Assembly (NCBI GenBank): GCA_009774345.1
Contig: VSNR01000141.1
Location: forward strand, 1 to 11,472
Length of the DNA stretch: 11,472 nucleotides
Origin: Lachnospiraceae bacterium
GTDB lineage: Bacteria > Bacillota > Clostridia > Lachnospirales > Lachnospiraceae
Direction: 5' to 3'
In this document: in pieces, positions 1 to 6,830 of the stretch
How positions within the stretch are numbered: the stretch's first letter is position 1
Layout of the letters: every line of letters begins with the position of its first letter
Program-made: the position numbers and the translations under genes
The notes under the pieces: generated by a model
Seen by the model: only the letters and a program-made list of their open reading frames with translations
Databases searched by the model: none
Told to the model about the DNA's origin: nothing

Positions 1-2
1 TA

Positions 3-125
3 AAACATGCTACAAGTACTGGAATTATGTGGCATTGTGAAAATAATTTAGAGCAAGGCTCACGGATTCAGGTATATGCTAATTATAAACCTATTTTACT
101 AATTTGTGGAGTGACAATACTATGA
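3..125 (+). CDS. Possible 3' end of an unidentified gene (partial)
   Basis: A reading frame is open from the left edge of the window and ends at a TGA at 123-125, giving about 40 residues that end in ..YKPILLICGVTIL. The start lies outside the window. The residues form no motif I recognise; the last dozen are hydrophobic. The stretch is AT-rich, so a frame this long can arise by chance, and the call rests only on the open frame and a plausible residue mix. If real, it would be a rightward gene ending just as the GACA repeat array begins. I see no terminator hairpin after it. Confidence 0.3.
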   Translation, partial: KHATSTGIMWHCENNLEQGSRIQVYANYKPILLICGVTIL

Positions 126-156
126 CAAATTCGCGACAAATATACGACATCCTTCC
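113..156. repeat. Four tandem 11-bp units beginning GACA
   Basis: GACA occurs at 113, 124, 135 and 146, exactly 11 bp apart. The units are GACAATACTAT, GACAAATTCGC, GACAAATATAC and GACATCCTTCC; the middle two share GACAAAT. One unit per helical turn would place the conserved bases on one face of the DNA, as in arrays bound by a cooperative protein. The first unit overlaps the last codons of the possible partial gene. Its function is inferred only from spacing. Confidence 0.5.
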
Positions 157-326
157 CCATATTCAGTAAAAAATAAGTAAAAGAACAGGAAATTTTCAAA
201 CATAAACCGACATTTGAAAAACATATCACTGTTAAGTCGCGTCAGTTTCAGAGCGTGTTTGAAAAATGCTTCTGCCAAATGTGCGTCACAATTTATGGGA
301 GATTAAATCATTATACAGATTACTGG
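126..326. other. AT-rich intergenic gap downstream of the anti-sigma gene
   Basis: No credible gene is visible on either strand. It contains an inverted repeat of TTTTCAAA (193-200) and TTTGAAAA (213-220) with a 12-nt loop, and a third TTTGAAAAA copy at 258-266 in direct orientation. Read on the minus strand the hairpin is AT-rich and only weakly terminator-like, so it is not called as a terminator. The sigma/anti-sigma operon therefore has no obvious strong terminator in the window. Confidence 0.5.
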
Positions 327-1247
327 TCAAAAGCATAAAGGGTTTGGGGATACCCACGCCTCTTTCTCACGGTCATACCGCCGGATCTCGTGCGGCTCCT
401 CCAACGATATCCACACATACTCATACGCTTCTCCAATATCCCCATAGGTTATAACCTGATCGCCAAACCGCTGCCAATAGGCATCTTCCCCCAGAAGGAA
501 CATGGCGGAATACTCGATTCCCTCTACGCCGTCCAATACGGTAATTCCCTGAACGGGACTTAAAACCACCTTCTCGCGCGTCCATTCCGGTATGCGTCTG
601 TATAGTTCCTCCTCCAGCGAATACATCAGTTCATAATGATCGCTGTTCCAGTTGTAAGCCTTGAGGGTATCATAGTCAGAACCTACAAGGTAGGCATTCT
701 TTCCCTTCATGTCTGGGATTGTGATGGAAAACTCCCGTTTTTCCCGCCCAAACGGCAGTGTTTCCGCCGCATAGACAAACACATCCACACGCCCGCCGGT
801 ACTGGCGCTTTCCTTCCACTCCACGCGGGTGACGCGGGTTCCTGCGCTATTCACAGTGCCTTTGAGCGTAAGGCTCTGCGTCTCTTCATCATACTGCGCA
901 CTCTCAACCCACATAGATGCACTCCACGGCAGACTGCCAATCACGTAAACTTTCAGAAATACGCCAACGATCAGTGCAGCCGCCAGCAGCCCCCCCATCA
1001 TTGCCGCCATTTTCAGCCAGCGGGTGCGTCTGCGTATCTTCTTAAAGCCGTCGAGCGCTGCCTGCTCATCTGCGGACGTGCTGCCCTGTCTGGGCACCAT
1101 CTCCTCTTTCATCTCTGCCAAAAACTGCCGGCACGCCCCGCAGCTTTCCAGATGTTCCCGCACTGCGGTGTCCCCTGCCCCGCTCAGCACACCGTCAAGA
1201 TAGCCGGGCATCAAATCCCTGATAATGTCACACTTTATTTCACTCAT
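327..1247 (-). CDS. Zinc-finger (zf-HC2) transmembrane anti-sigma factor
   Basis: Predicted membrane-bound inhibitor of the ECF sigma factor encoded just upstream. The protein is 306 residues. The N-terminus carries the anti-sigma zinc-finger pattern: Cys6, then His32-x3-Cys36-x2-Cys39, with the usual LMPGYLDG stretch between. One TM helix follows at about 79-103 after a basic RRRTRW segment. About 200 residues then lie outside the membrane and match no domain I recognise; this is presumably the sensor part. The frame is open further upstream to 1334, but the start chosen is the ATG at 1247. AAAGGAG sits about 10 nt before it inside the sigma gene, and the protein then begins with the family-typical short lead to Cys6. 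It overlaps the sigma gene by 8 nt (1240-1247), suggesting translational coupling. Confidence 0.85.
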   Translation of the reverse strand: MSEIKCDIIRDLMPGYLDGVLSGAGDTAVREHLESCGACRQFLAEMKEEMVPRQGSTSADEQAALDGFKKIRRRTRWLKMAAMMGGLLAAALIVGVFLKVYVIGSLPWSASMWVESAQYDEETQSLTLKGTVNSAGTRVTRVEWKESASTGGRVDVFVYAAETLPFGREKREFSITIPDMKGKNAYLVGSDYDTLKAYNWNSDHYELMYSLEEELYRRIPEWTREKVVLSPVQGITVLDGVEGIEYSAMFLLGEDAYWQRFGDQVITYGDIGEAYEYVWISLEEPHEIRRYDREKEAWVSPNPLCF

Positions 1248-1737
1248 ACTTTTCCAGCTCCTTTCTGATTTTTTGTTTTGCGCGGTAAAATACCGTTCTG
1301 CTCCAGTTTTCACTCTTTCCCAAAATTTCACCAATCTGCCGAAATGAGAGCTCTCCGGTCATGCGGTACAAAACAACCTCCTTCTCAAGTTCCGGCAGAA
1401 GGTGGATCGCGCGGTACAACTCCTTTGTGCGTTCCTGTTGCAGCGCACACCCCTCGCCATCCTGTCCATGTGCATCAGGAAGCTCCTCTGTCCACTCCAC
1501 AATGTCAAACCGTTTCCTTTTACGCAGCTCCTGCCACATCACATGCTTGGCAATCTGGCAGAGCCATACAGACAGCTTGCAGGAGCCGTCATATCTGGAT
1601 ATGGAATCCACCGCGCGCAGAAACGTTTCCTGCATCAGTTCCTGTGACCAGTCCGCATCGTGCGTGTGCGTGTACAGAAAACGATAGATTAGATTCGCGT
1701 ATTCCTGATAGACCGCATCCATGTCAGTTTTGTCCAC
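1240..1737 (-). CDS. ECF-family RNA polymerase sigma factor
   Basis: Alternative sigma factor of 165 residues, a normal ECF length, that would direct RNA polymerase to a stress or envelope regulon. Region 2 spans about residues 7-76 and includes the core-binding/-10 stretch LMQETFLRAVDSISRYDG and a tryptophan in VWLCQIAKH. A variable linker (80-100) is followed by region 4 at about 103-162, with the helix-turn-helix FRQIGEILGKSENWSRTVFYRAKQ reading within 132-155. Translation starts at a GTG (1737), supported by AGGAGG at 1748-1753 ten nt upstream; the next ATG (1722) is too far from it. The zinc-finger anti-sigma gene follows with an 8-nt overlap, the standard arrangement for membrane-signal-controlled ECF sigma factors. 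Which ECF group it belongs to cannot be told by eye. Confidence 0.92.
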   Translation of the reverse strand: MDKTDMDAVYQEYANLIYRFLYTHTHDADWSQELMQETFLRAVDSISRYDGSCKLSVWLCQIAKHVMWQELRKRKRFDIVEWTEELPDAHGQDGEGCALQQERTKELYRAIHLLPELEKEVVLYRMTGELSFRQIGEILGKSENWSRTVFYRAKQKIRKELEKYE

Positions 1738-1747
1738 TGTTCCACCA

Positions 1748-1753
1748 CCTCCT
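1748..1753 (-). promoter_or_regulatory. Shine-Dalgarno that fixes a GTG start for the sigma gene
   Basis: AGGAGG on the minus strand, ten nt before GTG 1737. It favours this non-ATG start over the in-frame ATG at 1722. Confidence 0.7.
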
Positions 1754-1760
1754 CACTCTT

Positions 1761-1790
1761 TATATCCCACTTTTACCGCTTTTGTTGCAA
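1761..1790 (-). promoter_or_regulatory. Weak candidate promoter for the sigma/anti-sigma operon
   Basis: Reading the minus strand, TTGCAA (1790-1785) is separated by 18 nt from GATATA (1766-1761), placing a start about 15-20 nt before the Shine-Dalgarno. The TGCAAC core also resembles the AAC-containing -35 of ECF promoters, but I see no CGT-type -10 at the expected distance, so autoregulation is not shown. The operon must have its own promoter because a strong terminator lies immediately upstream. Confidence 0.3.
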
Positions 1791-1819
1791 TTTAACCCCA
1801 AAAATATTGCATACAAATG

Positions 1820-1857
1820 AAAAAACAGGCAGAGGAACCCGCTTGTCCTCTGCCTGT
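1820..1857 (-). terminator. Rho-independent terminator after trmL
   Basis: A perfect 12-bp stem, ACAGGCAGAGGA (1825-1836) with TCCTCTGCCTGT (1846-1857), and a 9-nt loop. On the minus strand it is followed by a T run and starts only 7 nt after the trmL stop. It closes the upstream operon and separates it from the sigma gene. Confidence 0.93.
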
Positions 1858-1863
1858 CTTGCC

Positions 1864-2379
1864 TTATTCCATTTTCCATTCTTTATGATGAAGTGCCCCC
1901 TCCATCTGCATACCGGCAAACTGCTGCTGCCGCAGCGCTTCATAGAGCACAATGCTGACACTGTTGGACAGATTCAGGCTTCGAATCTTGTCCAGCATGG
2001 GAATGCGAATGCATGTTTGTTCATACGCCACTAAGATCTCCTCTGGAATCCCGGCACTCTCCTTTCCAAACATGATATAATCCCCGGTGCCATACTGTGC
2101 CTGCGTGTACACCTTTTTTGCTTTGGTCGTCGCCATCCAGAGCTTTGCCTGAGGGCGGTCTTTCAGGTTCTTCTCTATAAATTCCTCAAAGTTCATGTAG
2201 CGCCGCACATCGAGGTGCTCCCAGTAATCCATGCCTGCCCTGCGCAGTTCCTTGCCCGTCAGGCGAAATCCCAGCGGCTCGATCAAGTGCAGCACCGTGC
2301 CTGTCGCGACACAGGTGCGCCCTATATTTCCAGTGTTTGCTGGTATCTCTGGCTGGTATAGTACAATGTTCATGCTCAT
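1864..2379 (-). CDS. trmL: tRNA (cytidine(34)-2'-O)-methyltransferase TrmL
   Basis: SPOUT-class enzyme that uses S-adenosylmethionine to 2'-O-methylate the wobble base (C34/U34) of leucine tRNAs. The protein is 171 residues, the expected size for the minimal TrmL/YibK type, which consists of the knotted methyltransferase domain only. Visible family features are the N-terminal NIVLYQPEIPANTGNIGRTC, the FGKESAGIP motif at 104-112 and the knot region IPMLDKIRSLNLSNSVSIV at 126-144. The first ATG (2379) overlaps the aminotransferase stop as ATGA, with GTGGAG 8 nt upstream; a second ATG two codons on is possible. It is the last gene of the operon before a strong terminator, and its link to the genes above it is probably only co-transcription. 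Confidence 0.93.
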   Translation of the reverse strand: MSMNIVLYQPEIPANTGNIGRTCVATGTVLHLIEPLGFRLTGKELRRAGMDYWEHLDVRRYMNFEEFIEKNLKDRPQAKLWMATTKAKKVYTQAQYGTGDYIMFGKESAGIPEEILVAYEQTCIRIPMLDKIRSLNLSNSVSIVLYEALRQQQFAGMQMEGALHHKEWKME

Positions 2380-3542
2380 TTTAACCGCTCCACAAAATGC
2401 CCCAAGCGTCCCATTGCAACTTTGAGTTTCTCAAGAGAGTACGCATAAGAGATGCGCAGAAATCCCTCGCCGCTGTCCCCAAATGCATTGCCGGGCACGA
2501 CAGCCAGCTTCTCCTCATGCAGGAGCCTTGAGGCAAATTCATCACTCGTCATGCCAAACTGCTTCACACACGGGAACATGTAAAATGCGCCAAACGGCTC
2601 AAAGCATTCCAGCCCCATCTCCCGAAAAGCATTCACGAGATAACGCCGTCTCTGGTTGTACGAATCCCGCATCATCTGAACATCCGCATCGCCGTTTTTC
2701 AGCGCGTCAATTGCCGCATACTGTGACGTTGTCGGCGCGCACATAATACAGAACTGATGAATCTTGTACATCTGTTCAATGATCTGTACCGGGCCGCACG
2801 CATATCCAAGCCGCCATCCTGTCATTGCGTAGGACTTGGAAAATCCATTGATCAGAATCGTCCGCTCCCACATGCCGGGAATATTGGCGATCGAGACATG
2901 ATTTTCCGTGTAGCACAGCTCAGAGTAAATCTCATCTGACAATACAAAAATATCATGCTTCTCGATGACCTTTGCAATCTCCTCCAAATCCCTGCGCTCC
3001 ATAATCGCACCCGTTGGATTATTGGGAAACGGCAGAATCAGCACCTTGGTCTTGTCCGTGATTGCTGCCTCAAGCTCTGCCGCAGTCAGGCGGAACTGGT
3101 TCTCATTTTTTAATTCTATAATCACAGGCGTTGCCCCGGCAAGCACTGCACACGGCTCATAAGAGACATAGCTTGGCTGGGGAATAATGACTTCATCCCC
3201 CGGGTCCACCATCGCGCGCAGCGCAATGTCGATCGCCTCGGAGCCTCCGACTGTGACCAGTATGCCGCTCTTCGGATCATAATTCAGATCAAAACGTCTG
3301 TTTAGATAGCGGTTGATTTCCTCCCGCAGCTCCAGAAGCCCCGCATTTGCCGTGTAAAAGGTTCTGCCCTTCTCAAGGGAGTAAATCCCCTCATCGCGGA
3401 TATGCCACGGCGTCTCAAAATCCGGCTCGCCAACGCCAAGTGAAATGACATCGGGGTCATTCATCTCGCTCACAATATCAAAATATTTGCGGATGCCAGA
3501 AGGTTTTATCTCTACGATTGTCTTTGATAAAGGGTTTCTCAT
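2376..3542 (-). CDS. PLP-dependent class I/II aminotransferase
   Basis: Cytosolic pyridoxal-phosphate enzyme of the aspartate aminotransferase superfamily (fold type I), 388 residues, full length. Visible landmarks are the GVGEPDF substrate loop near 36-42, GGSEAID at 99-105, the NNPTG motif at 174-178, SDEIY with the PLP-nitrogen-contacting Asp203, the Schiff-base lysine in SKSYAMTGWRLGY at Lys236, and the carboxylate-binding Arg363 in FLRISYA. It resembles the MalY/PatA/AspC-like enzymes often annotated as aspartate, aromatic or alanine aminotransferase, but substrate cannot be read from sequence alone. It overlaps the upstream Lrp-type regulator by 4 nt, with AGGTG about 6 nt before the ATG. 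That pairing suggests the regulator controls use of the amino acid handled here. Confidence 0.92.
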   Translation of the reverse strand: MRNPLSKTIVEIKPSGIRKYFDIVSEMNDPDVISLGVGEPDFETPWHIRDEGIYSLEKGRTFYTANAGLLELREEINRYLNRRFDLNYDPKSGILVTVGGSEAIDIALRAMVDPGDEVIIPQPSYVSYEPCAVLAGATPVIIELKNENQFRLTAAELEAAITDKTKVLILPFPNNPTGAIMERRDLEEIAKVIEKHDIFVLSDEIYSELCYTENHVSIANIPGMWERTILINGFSKSYAMTGWRLGYACGPVQIIEQMYKIHQFCIMCAPTTSQYAAIDALKNGDADVQMMRDSYNQRRRYLVNAFREMGLECFEPFGAFYMFPCVKQFGMTSDEFASRLLHEEKLAVVPGNAFGDSGEGFLRISYAYSLEKLKVAMGRLGHFVERLK

Positions 3543-4021
3543 GGTGTCACCTGCATCCTTTCATCAGATTCTTTTTTATCCAGAATCGTGCCGTGGTCTT
3601 TGTATTTTTTCAGGATAAAATGTGTCGCTGTGCTGATGACAGTCTCTAGGGTAGACAGCTTGTCAGACACAAAGTTTGAAACCTCCTTGAGCGTCTTTCC
3701 CTCAAGGCTGACAAGCAGGTCATATCCGCCCGAAATCAGATAGACCGCGTGAACCTCCGGGTACTTGTAGATGCGCTCTGCGATGCTGTCAAAGCCCTTG
3801 CCGCGCTGGGGCGTCACACGCACCTCAATCAATGCATTCACCTTCTCCACCGAAGTCTTTTCCCAGTCAATCAGTGTGTGATAGCCGCAGATAATTCCTT
3901 CCTTCTCCATCTGCGTCATCTCATTGACAACATCTGCCTCCTCCATGCCTAGGATAACTGCAAGCTCATGCAGGTCAATTCTGCTGTTCTTCTCTATAAT
4001 TGACAAAATTTGTTCTCTCAT
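3539..4021 (-). CDS. Lrp/AsnC-family transcriptional regulator
   Basis: DNA-binding feast/famine regulator of 160 residues, the usual size. Residues 1-50 form the winged helix-turn-helix (ILSIIEKNSRIDLHELAVILG, then the recognition helix near 28-40). Residues about 62-140 are the ligand-sensing RAM domain, with the GGYDLLV strand at 98-104 that in this family contributes to the amino-acid pocket between subunits. The first helix lacks the longer N-terminal lead of E. coli Lrp, as is common for the short clostridial members. It overlaps the AIRS-like gene upstream and the aminotransferase downstream by 4 nt each; GGAGG lies about 10 nt before the ATG. It is likely to act on its own operon and sense the aminotransferase substrate or product, which is inference from position. 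Confidence 0.9.
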   Translation of the reverse strand: MREQILSIIEKNSRIDLHELAVILGMEEADVVNEMTQMEKEGIICGYHTLIDWEKTSVEKVNALIEVRVTPQRGKGFDSIAERIYKYPEVHAVYLISGGYDLLVSLEGKTLKEVSNFVSDKLSTLETVISTATHFILKKYKDHGTILDKKESDERMQVTP

Positions 4022-5085
4022 ACTTCTGCTTCCTCCATTGCTCCCATTTTTACTATTTTTCCAGTATCATTGCCAGATACCCGCGCACGGTAGCGGAAGA
4101 GTTCGTCTTCATTTGCAGATTCCAGAAATCTTGACTCCTCCCCGTGGCGTATGATGCGGTCATTGCCCTGTGTCGTGCGTCCGATCACCGCCGCAGGCAC
4201 ACCTGCCGCATCCAGCGCACGCACCAGCTCACCGCCGTTTGACGAAAGGATGAGCAGGCTTCCGCCCGCCATCAGTTCATACGGATTTAAATCAAAATAT
4301 TCACACACCTCGATCGTCTCCTGTCTCACAGGTATGCGCTTTAAGTCTGCGACCAGTCCAACGCCATTTGCTGCTGCCAGCTGCCATAAGCCGCCGTACA
4401 CACCGCCCTCCCGCAGTGCCAGCAGATAATCTGCGCCGGACTTCACGGCGGTAGCGGCCTCCGGCGCGACGGACAGATACTGGTAAAACTCTGCCGCGGT
4501 ATCCACAAGGTCCGATGGATACCGGCCGCAGAGCTTCTCGCGGCTTGCCGCCGCTATGACCGCTGTTCCCTCAAGTCCCAGCCACTTTGTCATGACAAGA
4601 TCTCTGTCCACCAGCGGCTGCTTCCTGATTGGCACCAGAGGACTCTCTGACCGGTTTTTCATGCCTGCGCTGATGACACAGACCGCCACAGTCTCTGTGA
4701 CCATCGGAAGCACCTGAACATTACAGCCTAAGATCGGAATCCCTGTCTCCTCCGCCTGCCCTGCGGCAGCCTCTGTCATTTGGCGGAGCTTGATCTCGCG
4801 AAGCTTCTCCGGCACCATCAATGTAATGTTGGCATAGGCATCAAACAATCCTGACGCCGCACTGTTGGCACAGCAGGCAATCACATGGTTCGTCGCTGCC
4901 AGATACGCCCGCGCCGCAGTGCGGGAATCCATGCCAAATGCAGCCGCCTGACCGGACAGAATGCCGGCACAGTTCCCGCTCCCCGCCAAAACGGCGCAGT
5001 CTGCCCCCAGTCCTGCGCCATTTGCCTTCATCACTTTTATCACAGAGCGCTCATAGATGCTCTGTGCCAGTTTTCCGCACTTCAT
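4018..5085 (-). CDS. Divergent AIR-synthase/HypE-like fold protein
   Basis: Protein of 355 residues related to the PurM/HypE/ThiL/SelD superfamily of ATP-dependent enzymes; its own reaction is unknown. The C-terminal half is the better match: GVYGGLWQLAAANGVGLVADLKRIPV (read across 228-253) is the GGL..A..NGVG segment seen in HypE. It is followed by VCEYFDLNPYELMAGGSLL and an AVIGR strand. The N-terminal half keeps GADCAVLAG near 27-35 but has SGQAAAFG and GCNVQVLP where relatives carry acidic TD and GDT-type motifs. The protein ends AMEEAEV, so it lacks the cysteine tail HypE needs for carbamoyl transfer. A TTG six nt upstream could extend it by two residues, but GGGGG at 5093-5097 is correctly spaced for ATG 5085. 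It overlaps the Lrp gene by 4 nt. Confidence 0.75.
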   Translation of the reverse strand: MKCGKLAQSIYERSVIKVMKANGAGLGADCAVLAGSGNCAGILSGQAAAFGMDSRTAARAYLAATNHVIACCANSAASGLFDAYANITLMVPEKLREIKLRQMTEAAAGQAEETGIPILGCNVQVLPMVTETVAVCVISAGMKNRSESPLVPIRKQPLVDRDLVMTKWLGLEGTAVIAAASREKLCGRYPSDLVDTAAEFYQYLSVAPEAATAVKSGADYLLALREGGVYGGLWQLAAANGVGLVADLKRIPVRQETIEVCEYFDLNPYELMAGGSLLILSSNGGELVRALDAAGVPAAVIGRTTQGNDRIIRHGEESRFLESANEDELFRYRARVSGNDTGKIVKMGAMEEAEV

Positions 5086-5092
5086 CGTCAAT

Positions 5093-5097
5093 CCCCC
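5093..5097 (-). promoter_or_regulatory. Shine-Dalgarno selecting ATG 5085 for the AIRS-like gene
   Basis: GGGGG on the minus strand is 7 nt before ATG 5085 but abuts the alternative TTG at 5091, which it could not serve. The gap from the VanW stop to this ATG is only 20 nt. Confidence 0.6.
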
Positions 5098-5105
5098 GTT
5101 TACAG

Positions 5106-6728
5106 TTATGGTTCTGCCTGCTGTTCTGCCGCTGCCTGCTGCTCTAAAATCTGCTGCTGTAACTGTGCCTGCTGCTCCAATAACTGCTGTTGCTGCAACG
5201 CCTGATAATACGCCTCAAGGTCTGCCTGCTGCTGGGCTGCCGCTTCTTGCTGCTGCTGCGCCGCTGCCATCTCTGCCTTGATCGCCGCTGCCTCCGCCTT
5301 GCATGTGTCGATACTGCCCGACGCCACAGCCGCATTGATACGCTGGGCATACACGGGATTGTCTGTGTTGACACCCACCACAGCCGACCGCGGGGAGACT
5401 TTGTAGGAGCTCTTGTTGATGACCTCGCGGCTCACCTCGACACCATTCTCCTCGACAATCTTCCACAACTGTGCTGTGTAACCCACATGCGCTGATTCTA
5501 CGCTGATATAACCCACACCCTGCCCGGAAGCCGGCGTGATAATCTCATGGTCAGGATGCGTGGTCGAGAGCGTCTCACTCTCATAGCGCACGACGTGGCT
5601 GGGATCTCTCTGCTCCACGCCATAGATTGTGAACGTGATCTGTTTCCCCTGCGTAACCCCTTCTATGTATATAGGATTTTCCCAGCTATTGACAAAGCGG
5701 AAATCCTTTCCTGAGGACTCCGCGATCGCCGCATCCATAGACGGCTTCACATAGGCAATAATCATCGAATGGTTATGCCGCTCTGTCACCTCAAGCTCTG
5801 AGAGTAAGACCGCGTTGTACAGCGTCGTTGAGACCTGACAGATCCCGCCGCCCAGACTGTCAACCACTTTGCCGTTCATATAGGAGCCTGCTGGATAATA
5901 GCCGTTTGCCTCCGTAAATGGCTTGATGGTATCATAGGTCGAAAACTCGTCTCCCGGATACAGCAGCGTACCGTTGATTAAGCGCGCGCCGTTCTCAATA
6001 TTTTTGCATCGCGAGGCACTGCTGGTCGAATAACTTGTTGTAAAAGTACCTAGGACATCTGTCATCTTCTGAAGGTCCTCGACGCTTCCCTTGGGCTCTG
6101 ACACATCAATCGCCAGATCAATCGAAGCATCCTGATAATCCCATCCATTTGTTATGTACTCATAGATCTGGTTCAGGGACTCCTCGACATTGACCCGCTC
6201 GCCTGCCTGCCCCTCCTCGATGACAAACTGCCCGTCAACTCTGGTGATCGTATTGTTCACCGACGGAATATCGTACTCTGCACACTGCTCCTCAAGCACC
6301 GATTTGATCAAATCTCTGTCAAGCGACAGCTTGAGGTCATAGACCTTATTGCCATGTTTCAAATCCTGCATCGCTTTGTACCGCTTGACAATATTTCCCT
6401 TCTTGCCAAGCGCTGCCGCCGCGTCGATGTCTGACTCATTGACCCATGCAAGCCCCAAATCGCCCGCGATCACCGATACATAGTGATCACCGACGGCACC
6501 AAATGTAATATTTTTGTGTTTCAATTCTTCCACAAATGCGCTGACTGAAGCCTTCGCCTCCTCGGCGGTCATCCCGGCAAGACTCATCTCACCCATATAC
6601 ACGCCTTCAAGTATCGCTTCATCGTCCGCTGCTGCCACCGCACAGTGCGGCTGATACATCCCTGCGCAAATCACAGACAGCAGGATAGCCAACGCGATGA
6701 TTCCGATTCGTCTACCTGATTTTCTCAT
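5106..6728 (-). CDS. Secreted VanW/G5-type cell-wall protein with Gln/Ala-rich tail
   Basis: Exported protein of 540 residues. A basic start (MRKSGRR) and hydrophobic core at about 8-24 form a signal peptide or membrane anchor. Residues about 45-200 fit the putative peptidoglycan-binding region common in these proteins. The VanW domain spans about 225-360, with its signature GGGICQVSTTLYNAVLLSEL at 293-312 followed by the ERHNHSM stretch. A G5-like beta region covers about 375-455. The last 60 residues (480-540) are almost only Q, A, L and E, probably a coiled coil or wall-spanning spacer, encoded by CAG/CTG-rich DNA. VanW itself is an accessory gene of some vancomycin clusters with no proven activity; nothing here implies resistance. 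The ATG follows GGAGTGGAGG closely. It is the first large gene of the operon, downstream of the 36-residue gene. Confidence 0.88.
   Translation of the reverse strand: MRKSGRRIGIIALAILLSVICAGMYQPHCAVAAADDEAILEGVYMGEMSLAGMTAEEAKASVSAFVEELKHKNITFGAVGDHYVSVIAGDLGLAWVNESDIDAAAALGKKGNIVKRYKAMQDLKHGNKVYDLKLSLDRDLIKSVLEEQCAEYDIPSVNNTITRVDGQFVIEEGQAGERVNVEESLNQIYEYITNGWDYQDASIDLAIDVSEPKGSVEDLQKMTDVLGTFTTSYSTSSASRCKNIENGARLINGTLLYPGDEFSTYDTIKPFTEANGYYPAGSYMNGKVVDSLGGGICQVSTTLYNAVLLSELEVTERHNHSMIIAYVKPSMDAAIAESSGKDFRFVNSWENPIYIEGVTQGKQITFTIYGVEQRDPSHVVRYESETLSTTHPDHEIITPASGQGVGYISVESAHVGYTAQLWKIVEENGVEVSREVINKSSYKVSPRSAVVGVNTDNPVYAQRINAAVASGSIDTCKAEAAAIKAEMAAAQQQQEAAAQQQADLEAYYQALQQQQLLEQQAQLQQQILEQQAAAEQQAEP
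5108..5290. repeat. CTG/CAG-rich low-complexity tract coding the VanW-protein tail
   Basis: Imperfect trinucleotide repetition, seen as runs such as tgctgctgc on the plus strand, encodes QQQQ and AAA clusters of the C-terminal tail. Such tracts can change length by slippage, and here any gain or loss of whole codons would keep the frame. Confidence 0.65.
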
Positions 6729-6741
6729 ATACCTCCACTCC

Positions 6742-6804
6742 GGGTACTTTACATCATATCACTCCAGTACCCTTATTTAATTAAATAATTCAGATACTTT
6801 ACAT
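6742..6804. promoter_or_regulatory. Nested repeats upstream of the VanW gene
   Basis: Three elements lie in the 102-nt gap before the VanW gene. An inverted repeat GGGTACT (6742-6748) / AGTACCC (6766-6772) is separated by 17 nt. A perfect 16-bp palindrome TTATTTAATTAAATAA lies at 6773-6788. The decamer TACTTTACAT occurs twice in direct orientation (6745-6754 and 6795-6804), exactly 50 bp apart. They could be operators or an mRNA hairpin near the Shine-Dalgarno. There is no GC-rich hairpin with a T run, so the 36-residue and VanW genes may share a transcript. Confidence 0.45.
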
Positions 6805-6830
6805 TGCACTGAATCCTATGATATATTAAA

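Noticed and set aside
193..266. TTTGAAAA repeats as ends of a miniature mobile element
   Set aside because: The arms are short, AT-rich and low in information. No matching far end, target duplication or transposase was found.
636..1268. Plus-strand 210-codon frame
   Set aside because: Lies opposite the anti-sigma gene, whose zinc finger and TM helix are clear. Its translation is rich in His, Pro and Cys with no domain, and it has no Shine-Dalgarno.
1278..1820. Plus-strand 180-codon frame
   Set aside because: Shadow of the sigma-factor gene. It crosses into the terminator region and has a Ser/Pro/His-rich composition typical of antisense frames.
4018..5085. Calling this gene hypE (hydrogenase maturation)
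   Set aside because: The protein lacks the C-terminal cysteine motif required for HypE and no other hydrogenase or hyp gene is in the window.
5106..6728. Vancomycin-resistance gene
   Set aside because: The VanW domain is widespread in Clostridia wall proteins and no van ligase, dehydrogenase or dipeptidase is present.
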